A stretch of 64,000 bases of DNA from Luteimonas sp. 9C (lineage in GTDB: Bacteria > Pseudomonadota > Gammaproteobacteria > Xanthomonadales > Xanthomonadaceae): positions 445,304 to 509,303 of the forward strand of contig NZ_LR733313.1 in the NCBI RefSeq assembly GCF_902506295.1. Direction: 5' to 3'. This document shows, in pieces, positions 52,240 to 61,323 of the stretch. The notes under the pieces are model-generated. The model was given only the letters and a program-made list of their open reading frames with translations, was not told the DNA's origin and did no database searches. The translations under genes were made by a program, and so were the position numbers. Each line of letters starts with the position of its first letter. Position 1 is the first letter of the stretch.

Positions 52240-53033
52240 CGTGCAGCCTCCGTGCGGGCGAGATCGCCGCGGTCGAATGCGATGGGGCCGTCCGGTTCAC
52301 CGCGCAGGAACTGGCGCACGAGCGGATCGGTCGTGGCCTCGAGCTCGGCCGGCGTGCCCTGGAACACAATGCGGCCGTTGGCGATCACGATGGCGTGGTC
52401 GGCGACGGGCAGCGTCTCGTGGACGTGGTGGGTGACGATGATGCTGGTCAGGCCGAGCGAGGCGTTGAGGCGGCCGATCAGGCTCATGATCACGCCCGAG
52501 GCGATCGGGTCCAGCCCGGTCAGCGGCTCGTCGTAGATCATCAGCGGCGGGTCCAGCGCCAGCGCGCGGGCCAGCGCAACGCGGCGCGCCATGCCGCCCG
52601 ACAGCTCGCGCGGATACAGATCACCGGCCGTGCGCAGGCCGACGGCCTGCAGCTTCATCGCCACCAGGCGTGCGATCACCGGCTTCGGCAACTTGGTGTG
52701 CAGGCGCAGCGGCAGGGCGATGTTCTCGCCTGCGGTCAGGTCGGTCAGCAGGCCGTTGCCCTGCAGCAGCACGCCGATGCCCTTGCGCAGTTCCAGCAGG
52801 TCGCGCACACGGGTCGGCACCGGCTGGCCGAAGACCTCGACGGTCCCCGCCACCGGCACCAGTTCACCGGTCAGCGCCGAGAGCAGCGTGGACTTGCCGC
52901 TGCCCGACGGGCCGAGCACCGCGGTCACGCTGCCGCGCGGCACGGAGAGGTCGATGCCGGACAGCACCGTGCGCCCGCCCCGGTCGAGGCGGACATCACG
53001 CAGCAGCACGGCAGGGGCGTTGGCGTCGGACAT
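52236..53033 (-). CDS. mlaF: MlaF ATPase of the phospholipid ABC transporter
   Basis: A 265-residue ABC ATPase with Walker A (LGPSGSGKST, about residues 44-53), Q-loop region (GVLLQGNGLL), signature (LSGGMARRVALARAL), Walker B (LMIYDEPLTGLDP) and H-loop (SIIVTHHVHET). This sequence layout and the neighbours identify MlaF. It is the first gene of the operon. ATG 53033 was chosen because upstream residues are not conserved. No Shine-Dalgarno is evident; a TATCGA hexamer 7 nt upstream may mean another leaderless start, but the match is weak. Confidence 0.92.
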   Translation of the reverse strand: MSDANAPAVLLRDVRLDRGGRTVLSGIDLSVPRGSVTAVLGPSGSGKSTLLSALTGELVPVAGTVEVFGQPVPTRVRDLLELRKGIGVLLQGNGLLTDLTAGENIALPLRLHTKLPKPVIARLVAMKLQAVGLRTAGDLYPRELSGGMARRVALARALALDPPLMIYDEPLTGLDPIASGVIMSLIGRLNASLGLTSIIVTHHVHETLPVADHAIVIANGRIVFQGTPAELEATTDPLVRQFLRGEPDGPIAFDRGDLARTEAAR

Positions 53034-53232
53034 TCGGGAGTCGATACGGAAAAAGCGGTGCAAGGGTTGCGCGCGGCCGGGCCGGCGCGAGCCGCAGAGC
53101 ATGGCGGCAACACACTGAATCTTAACCCAGTCAGTGAACTGACGAGTACAGAAATTATCCCGGCGGCGGGGCGGAGTGTCCCGCTGGCCCGGCGTCTGCT
53201 GCGCGTCCAGGCGCGCATCCGCCGCGTGGCTG

Positions 53233-53949
53233 CTAGGGCGCGCCGGCGCCCGACACCCTGGCCAGTGCGGCCGCGGCCTGCGTCTGCCGGCGCTCGCTGT
53301 AGCGGTCGGTCAGCAGCGCACTGTGGTCGCGCACCAGCCAGGTGAACTTCACCAGTTCCTCCATGACGTCGACCACGCGGTCGTAGTACGCCGACGGCTT
53401 CATGCGCCCGGCCTCGTCGAATTCCTGCCAGGCCTTGGGCACCGAGGACTGGTTGGGGATCGTCACCATGCGCATCCAGCGGCCGAGCAGGCGCAGTGCG
53501 TTGACCACGTTGAACGATTGCGAGCCGCCGCAGACCTGCAGTACCGCCAGCGTGCGGCCCTGGGTGGGGCGCACGCCGGCGCTTTCCAGCGGCAGCCAGT
53601 CGATCTGGTTCTTGAACACCGCGGTCGGCGCGCCGTGCCGCTCCGGGCTCACCCAGACCTGGCCTTCGGACCACAGCGACAGCGCGCGCAGTGCCTGCAC
53701 CTTCGGGTGCGTGGCGGGCACCGAATCGAGCATCGGCAGGTCGTGGGGATCGAACAGCCGCGTCTCGGCGCCGAACGCCTCCAGCAGGCGCTGCGCCTCC
53801 AGCGCCAGCTTGCGGCCGTAGGACTCCGGACGCAGCGAGCCGTAGAGGATCAGGATGCGCGGCGGATGGCCGCCGGCCGGCACGCCGAGTGCGGCCGGGT
53901 CGACGGGCTTGAACGCGTCGGGATCGAGATTGGGCAGATCGGATGCCAT
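53233..53949 (-). CDS. arsH: ArsH, NADPH-dependent FMN reductase linked to arsenic resistance
   Basis: 238 residues. The flavodoxin-like NADPH:FMN reductase has the ArsH signatures [59 protein letters not shown] and [24 protein letters not shown]. ArsH oxidises trivalent organoarsenicals and also reduces quinones or metals. The preferred start is ATG 53949; the in-frame ATG at 53970 would lie inside the divergent arsR promoter. It is divergent from arsR, sharing a short control region with an inverted repeat. Confidence 0.92.
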   Translation of the reverse strand: MASDLPNLDPDAFKPVDPAALGVPAGGHPPRILILYGSLRPESYGRKLALEAQRLLEAFGAETRLFDPHDLPMLDSVPATHPKVQALRALSLWSEGQVWVSPERHGAPTAVFKNQIDWLPLESAGVRPTQGRTLAVLQVCGGSQSFNVVNALRLLGRWMRMVTIPNQSSVPKAWQEFDEAGRMKPSAYYDRVVDVMEELVKFTWLVRDHSALLTDRYSERRQTQAAAALARVSGAGAP

Positions 53950-53957
53950 CGGGTGAC

Positions 53958-53995
53958 TTGTGACCGCCATAAATGTTCGACTATTCTAGAAACAT
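53958..53995 (+). promoter_or_regulatory. arsR promoter with overlapping inverted repeat, leaderless start
   Basis: A good sigma-70-type promoter: TTGTGA (53958-53963), 18-base spacer, TATTCT (53982-53987), then 6 bases and ATG 53994. The inverted repeat ATGTTC (53973-53978) and GAAACAT (53989-53995) brackets the -10 box, and TTCTAGAA is a perfect palindrome inside it. Binding of ArsR here would block its own promoter and probably arsH, as in other ars operons. Confidence 0.65.
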
Positions 53996-54317
53996 GGAAC
54001 ATAAAGCCGCAACCTCCGCACTCGCCGCCCTCGGCCAGGACACGCGCCTGTCGGTCTTCCGGCTGCTGGTGCGGGCCGGTCGCGCCGGCAAGCTGGCCGG
54101 CGACATCGCCGAGGCGCTGGCCCTGCCCGGCGCCACCCTGTCCTTCCATCTCAAGGCGCTGACCGCCGCCGGACTGGTGCGCGGCGAGCAGAGCGGCCGG
54201 ACCATCCGCTACCGCGCCGAGTTCGACGCGATGAACGCACTGGTCGGCTACCTCACCGAGAACTGCTGCGCCGACGACGCGGGCGACTGCGCGCCGTCCG
54301 CTGCCTGCGGGCCCTGA
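53994..54317 (+). CDS. arsR: ArsR arsenic-responsive repressor
   Basis: A 107-residue winged-helix repressor: ALAALGQDTRLSVFRLLVR, recognition region LPGATLSFHLKALTAAGLV and wing GRTIRYRAE. The usual alpha3 ELCVCDL site is absent. Instead a C-terminal cysteine group (Cys91, Cys92, Cys99, Cys105, in ENCC...DC...AC) should bind As(III), as in the Acidithiobacillus/Corynebacterium-type sensors. The start is ATG 53994, 6 nt after the -10 box, and there is no ribosome site. It is the first gene of arsR-arsC-acr3. Confidence 0.9.
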   Translation: MEHKAATSALAALGQDTRLSVFRLLVRAGRAGKLAGDIAEALALPGATLSFHLKALTAAGLVRGEQSGRTIRYRAEFDAMNALVGYLTENCCADDAGDCAPSAACGP

Positions 54318-54354
54318 TCCATTCCGATACGCAATCCACCCGAGCGCCCGACCC

Positions 54355-54846
54355 ATGACCCGACGCGTCCTGTTCCTGTGCACCGGCAATTCCGCCCGCA
54401 GCGTGCTGGCCGAAGCCACCCTCCGCGCCTGGGGCGTGGGCCGCTATGAGGCCTACAGCGCCGGCAGCCAGCCGGCCGGCCAGGTGAATCCCTTCGCGAT
54501 CGCCCAGCTCGAGCGCGAGGGCTTTCCCACCGACAACCTGCGCAGCAAGTCCTGGGACGAGTTCTCGGCCGAAACCGCCGCGCCGATGGATCTGATCGTC
54601 ACCGTCTGCGACAGCGCGGCCAACGAGAGCTGCCCGGTCGTCCACGGTGATTTCGTGCGCGTGCACTGGGGCCTGTTCGATCCCGCCGCGGTGACCGGCA
54701 GCGACGCCGACAAGCGCGCGGCCTTCGCGCAGGCGCACGCGATCATCCAGAAGCGCATGCGCGCGTTTCTCGACATCCGCGACGCGGTCTGGGCCGACAA
54801 GGCCGCGGTCAAGGCGCTGCTCGAACCGATCGCCGACGTCGGATGA
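54355..54846 (+). CDS. arsC: ArsC arsenate reductase (low-molecular-weight phosphatase fold)
   Basis: 163 residues. The P-loop CTGNSARS holds nucleophile Cys9. Two more cysteines, Cys85 (VTVCDSA) and Cys93 (ESCPV), are placed as in thioredoxin-coupled ArsC, although the protein is longer than the staphylococcal enzyme. It reduces arsenate to arsenite for export by Acr3. Its stop overlaps the acr3 start by four bases (ATGA at 54843), so reductase and pump are translationally coupled. The gap of 37 bases after arsR contains no terminator. Confidence 0.9.
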   Translation: MTRRVLFLCTGNSARSVLAEATLRAWGVGRYEAYSAGSQPAGQVNPFAIAQLEREGFPTDNLRSKSWDEFSAETAAPMDLIVTVCDSAANESCPVVHGDFVRVHWGLFDPAAVTGSDADKRAAFAQAHAIIQKRMRAFLDIRDAVWADKAAVKALLEPIADVG

Positions 54847-55910
54847 GCACGCCCGCGCCTGCGCCCGCACCGGGTCGCCTGTCGTTTCTCGACCGCTGGC
54901 TCACGCTGTGGATCTTCGCCGCAATGGCGCTGGGCATCGCGCTCGGCACGCTGTTCGACGGCCTGCCGGACGGATTGAACGCGCTGAGCTGGGGCAGCAC
55001 CAATGTCCCGATCGCGATCGGCCTGATCCTGATGATGTATCCGCCGCTGGCCAAGGTGCGCTATGCGGAACTGCCGAACGTGTTCCTAGACCGCCGCGTG
55101 CTGGCGCTGTCTCTGGTGCAGAACTGGCTGATCGGGCCGTTCCTGATGTTCGGGCTGGCGGTGCTGTTCCTGCGCGACTATCCGGACTACATGACCGGCC
55201 TGATCCTGATCGGTCTGGCGCGTTGCATCGCGATGGTGCTGGTGTGGAACCAGCTCGCGCGCGGCGACAACCAGTACGTCGCTGGCCTGGTCGCGTTCAA
55301 CTCGGTGTTCCAGATCCTGTTCTTCAGCGCCTACGCCTGGTTCTTCCTGAGCTGGCTGCCGCCGGTGTTCGGGCTTCAAGGCAGCGTCATCGACGTCAGC
55401 ATCTGGACCATCGCGCAGGCGGTGCTGGTGTATCTGGGCATCCCGTTTCTTGCGGGCTACCTCACCCGGCGCTGGCTGGTGCGGTCGAAGGGCGAGACCT
55501 GGTACGAGACGCGCTTCCTCCCGAAGATCAGCCCGATCACGCTGGCCGCGCTGCTGTTCACCATCGTCGCGATGTTCAGTCTCAAGGGCGCCGACGTGGT
55601 GCGGATTCCGATGGACGTGGTGCGCATCGCGATTCCGTTGACGCTGTATTTCCTGATCCAGTTCGTCACCAGCTTCTGGATGGGCAAGCTGATCGCGAAG
55701 GACTATCCGCGCACGACGGCCATCGCGTTCACCGCGGCCGGCAACAACTTCGAACTGGCGATCGCGGTGGCCATCGCGGCGTTCGGTCTCGCTTCACCGG
55801 TCGCGTTCGCGGCGGTCATCGGGCCGCTGGTCGAAGTGCCGGTGCTGATCCTGCTGGTGCACGTCGCGCTGTGGCTGCAGCGCCGCTGGTTCGGGGCTGC
55901 AACCGCCTGA
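54843..55910 (+). CDS. acr3: Acr3 arsenite efflux permease
   Basis: A 355-residue, ten-helix permease of the Acr3 (BART) family. Features are [28 protein letters not shown], the essential cysteine region [32 protein letters not shown], and [21 protein letters not shown] (quoted as [17 protein letters not shown]), with a conserved Glu and Asn in the translocation path. It exports arsenite from the cytosol using the proton gradient. It closes the arsR-arsC-acr3 operon and converges with the DUF1003 gene after 15 bases. Confidence 0.92.
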   Translation: MSTPAPAPAPGRLSFLDRWLTLWIFAAMALGIALGTLFDGLPDGLNALSWGSTNVPIAIGLILMMYPPLAKVRYAELPNVFLDRRVLALSLVQNWLIGPFLMFGLAVLFLRDYPDYMTGLILIGLARCIAMVLVWNQLARGDNQYVAGLVAFNSVFQILFFSAYAWFFLSWLPPVFGLQGSVIDVSIWTIAQAVLVYLGIPFLAGYLTRRWLVRSKGETWYETRFLPKISPITLAALLFTIVAMFSLKGADVVRIPMDVVRIAIPLTLYFLIQFVTSFWMGKLIAKDYPRTTAIAFTAAGNNFELAIAVAIAAFGLASPVAFAAVIGPLVEVPVLILLVHVALWLQRRWFGAATA

Positions 55911-55925
55911 TCGCACACCGGTGCA

Positions 55926-56519
55926 TCACGCACCGCCCCCGGGCGCTGGCGGCGGCGACGCACCGTCGCCGGCGCGCTCGACCAGGCGCATCAGCAGATC
56001 GATCTGGGTCTGCTGCTGGTCGAGCAGCCGCATGATCTGCTCGCTGCGCATCGCATCCATCTTCTCGTGCAGCGCCATGATCTCGAGCTCGGCCTTGAGG
56101 TTCACCGCGTAGTCGTAGCCCGCCATCTGCCGGTCTTTCGACGCCTGCCGGTTCTGGCTCATCATGATCACCGGCGCCTGCAGCGCGGCGACCATCGACA
56201 GCATCAGGTTGAGGAAGATGTAGGGGAACGGGTCGAGCGCATCGGTGCCCAGCGCGCCCGTGTTGAGCACCACCCAGCCGACGAGCGCGGCGAGAAACAG
56301 CACAATGAAGGTCCACGAGCCGCCGAACGCCGCCACGCGGTCGGCGAGCGCTTCGCCGAGCGTCGCCTGGTCCAGCAGCTTGCCCGGATCGGTGGACGTC
56401 ACCCGGCGATCGATCGCCAGCTGCACGATGCCACGCGTGGCCGGGTCGAGTTCCGCACTGGTGCCGCCGAACCAGGTCCTGGCCCGGGCGAGATAGTCGA
56501 TGTGTGCCTTGGGCTGCAT
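55926..56519 (-). CDS. DUF1003 family membrane protein
   Basis: 197 residues with two membrane helices (WTFIVLFLAALVGWVVLN and PYIFLNLMLSMVAALQAPVIM). The DUF1003 signature NRQASKDRQMAGYDYAVNLKAE (quoted as QNRQASKDRQMAGYDY) is followed by a cytosolic coiled coil (LEIMALHEKMDAMRSEQI) and an Ala/Pro/Gly tail. DUF1003 proteins are inner-membrane and of unknown function, often in metal or stress contexts. ATG 56519 has a CCGGAG ribosome site about 7 nt upstream. It lies between acr3 and the EptA-like gene and is monocistronic. Confidence 0.83.
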   Translation of the reverse strand: MQPKAHIDYLARARTWFGGTSAELDPATRGIVQLAIDRRVTSTDPGKLLDQATLGEALADRVAAFGGSWTFIVLFLAALVGWVVLNTGALGTDALDPFPYIFLNLMLSMVAALQAPVIMMSQNRQASKDRQMAGYDYAVNLKAELEIMALHEKMDAMRSEQIMRLLDQQQTQIDLLMRLVERAGDGASPPPAPGGGA

Positions 56520-56644
56520 AGTCGCGCTCCGGTGCCGGCATCGCCGGCGGCAGCCGCAGTCTGGCCCTGTCGGGCACGCGCGATGCGAAGTCGCGACAGG
56601 CGGTCCGCTTGCACCGTGGCCCGAGGGGCGCGCGCCGCGCGTCG

Positions 56645-58432
56645 CTAGCCGGCGCGGCACTGTCCGGCGAGGTCGTGGGTCCGGTCGTAGGCGCGCGTGG
56701 CGATGTCGAAGAATCCGAGCACCGTCGGGAACAGATCGTCGTGGGCATGCGGTGCGCGCGCGCCGGTGCGGACGCAGGCCAGGTCGACGCCCATCGAGCG
56801 CGCCGAGTCCGCTGCGGTCCACAGCACCATCGGCACCTGCAGCTGCTGCGCCGGCGCGATCGCATACGGTGCGCCGTGCAGGAACAGGCCGTACTCGCCC
56901 AGCGATTCGCCGTGGTCGGACACGTACAGCAGCGCGCTGTCGCGATCACTGCGCGCGGCCAGCAGGTCGATCAGCTGGCCGAGTACGGCATCGGTGTAGA
57001 GGATCGCGTTGTCGTAGGCGTTGACGATCGCCGGCCGCGCGCAGCGCGCCAGATCGGCGCTGGTGCACACGGGCCGGTAGCGCGCGAACGTCTCGGGATA
57101 GCGCTCGAAATACGCCGGCCCGTGGTTGCCGAGCATGTGCAGCACCAGCAGCGTGTCGCCCTGGGCGGTGTCCAGACGCTGGCGCAACGCGGTCACGAGC
57201 ACGGCATCGAGGCAGCGGCCGTCGCGGCAGGCGGCCGGATCGATCGCCGCGGTCATCGTCTGCATGCCGGTCCCCGCGCAGACGCCCTTGCAGCCGGACT
57301 GGTTGTCCAGCCAGTCGACGGTGACGCCGGTGCGGGCGACGACGTCGAGCAGACTCTGCTGCGCGCGGATCGCATCGCGGTCGTAGTGCGCGCGGCCGAG
57401 CGCGGAGAACATGCACGGCAGGGAGACCTCGGTGCTGCTGCCGCAGGCGGCGACGTCGGGGAAATTGACCACGCCGCGCGCACGCAGCCGGGGCGTCGTG
57501 TCGCGCGCATAGCCGTTGAGGCCCCAGTGATCGGCGCGCACCGTTTCGCCGATCACCAGCACCAGCAGGCGCGGGCGGCGCATCACCGGCGTCGTGGTCT
57601 GCCGCGCATCGGTGGCCACCGGCCGGCGTTCGCCCGGCGGCACTTCGTCGCGCTCACCCGCGGCGCGCACCGCCGACACCAGCACGTTGCCCGGCGTGAT
57701 CCGGTAGCGCAGCGCATGGTCGGCGCGGACCAGCGAGAAGATGCCCTGCGACGCACTGCCGAGCGCGCCCGCGGCCAACAGCGCCATCGCCAGCAGGAAC
57801 ACCACGCGGCGCAACGCGGCGCGTCCGAACGTGTCGCGCCGCAGCGGCACCAGCGTCACCAACACTGCCGGCGCGACGCCCTGCAGCAGCACGTGCAGCA
57901 GCAGGCCCGCCGACAGCAGCTCCCGGCTTTCGGCCGGATCGGTGCGCAGCACGTTGTGGATCATCTCCACGTCGAACAGCACCGCGTAGTGCGTGGCGAA
58001 GAACGATGCGAACGCGGTCACCACCAGCAGCACGCACAGCACCGGCTTCAGCGCGCGACCGAATGCGAACAGGCCGAACAGCAATGCGTGCAACGCGACG
58101 AGTGCGACGCCGAACGCGACCTGCACGCCCGGCGCCGCGCCGGCGACGTGCAATGCGTGCCAGAACGTCGCGTTCGCACTGACGATGCACCAGGCCGCGA
58201 CCGCGACGATCAGTCCTTCGGGCGGTCGCGGCCGCAGCAGCGCCGCACGCAGACGCGACCGCGCGTCGCGGGTAGCGCCGCGCAGGGCGATGGCGTCGCT
58301 GCCGGGCGATGCGGCGGGCGTGCCGTGCACTGCCGGCGGCCCGGCCCAGACCGGCGTCGCGCCACGTGCGTGCGCGGGTGTCCGCGGCACGTGCCGCACG
58401 CCCGGTGTCCATCCCTGTCCCTGCATCGCCAC
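56645..58432 (-). CDS. EptA-like lipid A phosphoethanolamine transferase
   Basis: 595 residues. Five membrane helices (residues 72-90, 103-123, 130-150, 173-195, 208-228) are followed by a periplasmic sulfatase-fold domain with zinc-site Glu296 (VLVIGETVRADHWGLNGY), nucleophile Thr334 (CGSSTEVSLPCMFS), LHMLGNHGPAYFERYP, LLYVSDHGESLGE and APHAHDDLFPTVLG. This matches EptA/PmrC, which adds phosphoethanolamine to lipid A and lowers binding of cationic peptides. The N-terminal 65-70 residues are Arg/Pro-rich and atypical; the true start may be a downstream GTG such as 58330. It is divergent from the LtaS-fold gene. Confidence 0.87.
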   Translation of the reverse strand: MAMQGQGWTPGVRHVPRTPAHARGATPVWAGPPAVHGTPAASPGSDAIALRGATRDARSRLRAALLRPRPPEGLIVAVAAWCIVSANATFWHALHVAGAAPGVQVAFGVALVALHALLFGLFAFGRALKPVLCVLLVVTAFASFFATHYAVLFDVEMIHNVLRTDPAESRELLSAGLLLHVLLQGVAPAVLVTLVPLRRDTFGRAALRRVVFLLAMALLAAGALGSASQGIFSLVRADHALRYRITPGNVLVSAVRAAGERDEVPPGERRPVATDARQTTTPVMRRPRLLVLVIGETVRADHWGLNGYARDTTPRLRARGVVNFPDVAACGSSTEVSLPCMFSALGRAHYDRDAIRAQQSLLDVVARTGVTVDWLDNQSGCKGVCAGTGMQTMTAAIDPAACRDGRCLDAVLVTALRQRLDTAQGDTLLVLHMLGNHGPAYFERYPETFARYRPVCTSADLARCARPAIVNAYDNAILYTDAVLGQLIDLLAARSDRDSALLYVSDHGESLGEYGLFLHGAPYAIAPAQQLQVPMVLWTAADSARSMGVDLACVRTGARAPHAHDDLFPTVLGFFDIATRAYDRTHDLAGQCRAG

Positions 58433-58637
58433 GGCGCCCGCGTCATGCCGGACCGTCCCGGCGTGCGCAGGCTCGCGGCGTGCGCGTCGGAAAGCCGTGG
58501 GAATGCCGTTGCGCAGACCTTAATCCGCGGCCGGCCACCGGTCGTCGTTCCGACAGTTCTCCGACATCGCCGCGCCCAGCCTGCGCTCGGCATCACCGGC
58601 CGCGCGTGCCGGTGTGCGTCCATCAGGAGGTCCGACG

Positions 58638-60632
58638 ATGTCCCGTTCCGTTCCGCGCGCCGTGTCCGGTCTCGCGCCATTCCTGCGGGTGTTCGTGGCC
58701 GGCCTGGCGCTGCTGTCCGCCTCGCGCCTGGCGCTGTCGCTGTGGCACGCCGACGCGGTCGAGGCCGCGGACGGCTGGACGCCCGTCCTGGTGCAGGGCC
58801 TGCGCGTCGACGTGGCGACGATGTGCATGTTCCTCGGAGTGGCCGCCGCACTCTACCTGCTGCTGCCCGTCGGCCTGCGCACGCGTCGAGGCGTCCGCGC
58901 GGTGTTCGCCGGCTGGCTGACGCTGGCGCTCGTGCTACCGCTGACGCTGGAACTGGCCACGCCCGCCTTCATGCACGAGTACGGCCTGCGGCCCAACCGC
59001 GTGTTCGTCGAATACCTGCTGTATCCGCAGGAGATCGCGTCGACGCTGGGCAAGGGCCATCTGGCGAGCAGCCTCTTGACGCTCGCGTTGAGCGTGGCCG
59101 CTGCGCTGCTGGGCTACCGCGTGATCCGTCGCGCGCTCGCGCGCGTCGACGACGCCGGTGGCGACTGGGCGCTGCGCGCGGGTCTCGCGGTGCTGGTGGT
59201 GGCGCTGTCGGCGATGGGCATCCGCTCCACGCTCGGCCACCGGCCGATGAATCCGTCGCTGCTCGCGTTCTCCGGCGATGCCACCGTCAACACGCTGCCG
59301 CTGAACTCGTTCTATTCGGTCGCGTTCTCGATCCGCGACCTGCTGCGCGACGATCCCGGCGCGCGACTCTACGACACCGCCACGCCGGATGCCGCGGTCG
59401 CCGCCTACATGCACGCGCGCACCGGCACGTCGGTCGCGGCGTCGGCGTCCGCGCCGGTGCTGGTCGAACACGCGCCGGCCTATACCGGGCGGCCGCGCAA
59501 CCTGGTCATCGTGCTCGAGGAAAGCCTGGGCGCGCAGTTCGTCGGCAGCCTCGGCGGCCTGCCGCTGACGCCGAACTACGACCGCCTCGCCGCGCAGGGC
59601 TGGGCCTTCGACCGGCTCTACGCGACCGGCACGCGCTCGGTGCGCGGCATCGAGGCGGTGATCAGCGGCTACACGCCGACGCCGTCGCAGGCGACGGTCA
59701 AGCGTCCGCGTGCACAGGGTCAGTTCTTCACCCTGGCCAGCGTGCTCGCCCGCCACGGCTACGACACCACGTTCTACTACGGCGGCGAGAGCCACTTCGA
59801 CAACATGCGCGGCTTCCTGCTGTCGAACGGCTTTTCGCGCATCGTCGACCGCCAGGATTACGACGCGCCGGCGTTCGTCGGCTCGTGGGGCGTGTCGGAC
59901 GAAGACCTGTTCGACCACGCGCACGCCGAATTCACCCGGCTGCAGGCGGCGGGCACGCCGTTCCTCGGCTTCGTGTTCACCTCCAGCAACCACGATCCCT
60001 TCGAGTTCCCCGACGGTCGCATCCAGCTGCACGATGCGGAGAAGGCCACGCGCAACAACGCCGCCAAGTACGCCGACTACGCGCTGGGCCGTTTCATGGA
60101 CCAGGCGAGGGCGTCGTCCTACGCCGACGACACCGTGTTCCTGGTCGTCGCCGACCACGACTCGCGCGCGTTCGGCCGCACGCTGGTGCCGGTGGACAAC
60201 TTCCACATCCCCGGGCTCATCCTCGCGCCCGGCCTCGCCCCGCGGCGCGACGACCGTCTGGTGAGCCAGATCGATCTGGGACCGACGCTGCTGTCGCTGG
60301 TCGGCATCGACGATCCCACGCCGATGATCGGGTCCGACCTCACGCGCTCGGGCGGTCCGGGCCGCGCGCTGATGCAGTACGACCAGAACTTCGCCTACAT
60401 GACCGACGACGCGATGGTGGTGCTGCAGCCGGCGCAGGCGCCGCTCGCGTTCGAGCGCCGTGCCGACGGCGCGCTGCTGCCGCAGGCCAATGCCCCGCCG
60501 GGTCTGGTCCGCGATGCGACGATGCACGCGCTGTGGGGCACGCTGGCCTACGAGCACGGCTGGCACAGCCTCCCCGACGCACGCGTCGATGCCGGGACGG
60601 GACGCGTGCTCAGCGCCGCGCGTGCGCGCTGA
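58638..60632 (+). CDS. LtaS-fold membrane sulfatase/phosphoglycerol transferase-like protein
   Basis: 664 residues. About five N-terminal helices are followed by a periplasmic alkaline-phosphatase-superfamily domain with metal-site Glu in NLVIVLEESLGAQF, nucleophile Thr332 in YATGTRSVRGIEAV, FYYGGESHFDNMRGF, FTSSNHDPFEFP and VVADHDSRAFGR. LtaS-type enzymes transfer phosphoglycerol from phosphatidylglycerol; Gram-negative members modify glucans (OpgB-like) or lipid A. The diacylglycerol released would suit the diacylglycerol kinase next door. The start has an excellent CAGGAGGT ribosome site 6 nt before ATG. Its 3' end overlaps the convergent PAP2 gene by 23 bases. Confidence 0.85.
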   Translation: MSRSVPRAVSGLAPFLRVFVAGLALLSASRLALSLWHADAVEAADGWTPVLVQGLRVDVATMCMFLGVAAALYLLLPVGLRTRRGVRAVFAGWLTLALVLPLTLELATPAFMHEYGLRPNRVFVEYLLYPQEIASTLGKGHLASSLLTLALSVAAALLGYRVIRRALARVDDAGGDWALRAGLAVLVVALSAMGIRSTLGHRPMNPSLLAFSGDATVNTLPLNSFYSVAFSIRDLLRDDPGARLYDTATPDAAVAAYMHARTGTSVAASASAPVLVEHAPAYTGRPRNLVIVLEESLGAQFVGSLGGLPLTPNYDRLAAQGWAFDRLYATGTRSVRGIEAVISGYTPTPSQATVKRPRAQGQFFTLASVLARHGYDTTFYYGGESHFDNMRGFLLSNGFSRIVDRQDYDAPAFVGSWGVSDEDLFDHAHAEFTRLQAAGTPFLGFVFTSSNHDPFEFPDGRIQLHDAEKATRNNAAKYADYALGRFMDQARASSYADDTVFLVVADHDSRAFGRTLVPVDNFHIPGLILAPGLAPRRDDRLVSQIDLGPTLLSLVGIDDPTPMIGSDLTRSGGPGRALMQYDQNFAYMTDDAMVVLQPAQAPLAFERRADGALLPQANAPPGLVRDATMHALWGTLAYEHGWHSLPDARVDAGTGRVLSAARAR

Positions 60633-61323
60633 GCGCCGTCCAGCCCGGCCAGTACCGGGCGACGCCGATGGCCACGCTGGCACACACCGCGAGCGCCCAC
60701 ACGTCGTGGGACAGGAAATGCGCGCCGCGCAGCTGCTGGGTCACGCCGAACACCGTGCCCAGGATCAGGCCGACGGCCAGACCCCAACCGCGCCAGCGCG
60801 GCGCGGCATGGCCGAGCGCGAAGTACAGGCCGACCCAGGCATAACCGGCGCCGGCATGGCCGGCCGGAAAGCAGGCGCCCGCGCCGGCGAACGGCAGCGC
60901 CCAGTCGCGCGTGCCGCCGTAGCGCAGCAGATCCCAGGGACAGTCGACGCCGGTGATCCGTTTGAGCATGGCGACCAGCACCGCGCACAGCCCCACGGTG
61001 ACCAGCAGATAGCCGGCCGCGCTGCGCCAGCGCGCGGACAGCACGTGCAGGCGCCGGTCGAGCAGCAGCACCGCGGCCAGCGCCGCCCCGGCCAGCACGG
61101 TGAGCAGGCGACCGCCCTCGTGCAGCAGGCGCGACGTCCACCACGCCTCGCGCCAGGCCCAGCGACCGCCTTCCCAGGCATACACCCGGTCGGCCAGCCA
61201 CTGGTCGACGCCGAGGCCCTGCAGCGGCACCGTCAGCGCGAGCGCCGCAGCGAGCATCGCAGCGATCGCGGGCCAGCCGTCGAGACGCCGGACGGCCGGC
61301 CAGTCGGTGGCGCGCACGCTCAC
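60610..61323 (-). CDS. PAP2-family membrane phosphatase
   Basis: 237 residues with six helices and the PAP2 triple motif: K-type LLVAMLKRITGVDCPWDLLRYGG (quoted as MLKRITGVDCPWDL), FPAGHAGAGYAWVGL for C2 (PSGH type, here PAGH), and RGAHFLSHDVWALAV for C3 with catalytic His. The SGH serine is replaced by alanine (FPAGHAG), as in the LpxT/LpxE-like KDO- or lipid A-phosphatase group where PAGH also occurs. It may dephosphorylate lipid A, undecaprenyl pyrophosphate or phosphatidylglycerol-phosphate. GTG 61323 overlaps the dgkA stop (GTGA), so it is coupled. Confidence 0.85.
   Translation of the reverse strand: MSVRATDWPAVRRLDGWPAIAAMLAAALALTVPLQGLGVDQWLADRVYAWEGGRWAWREAWWTSRLLHEGGRLLTVLAGAALAAVLLLDRRLHVLSARWRSAAGYLLVTVGLCAVLVAMLKRITGVDCPWDLLRYGGTRDWALPFAGAGACFPAGHAGAGYAWVGLYFALGHAAPRWRGWGLAVGLILGTVFGVTQQLRGAHFLSHDVWALAVCASVAIGVARYWPGWTALSAHARR

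Noticed and set aside
56609..60844. 1411-codon plus-strand open frame spanning the eptA-like and LtaS-fold genes
   Set aside because: Shadow frame with low-complexity Arg/Ala/Gln translation; it crosses several real genes on both strands.
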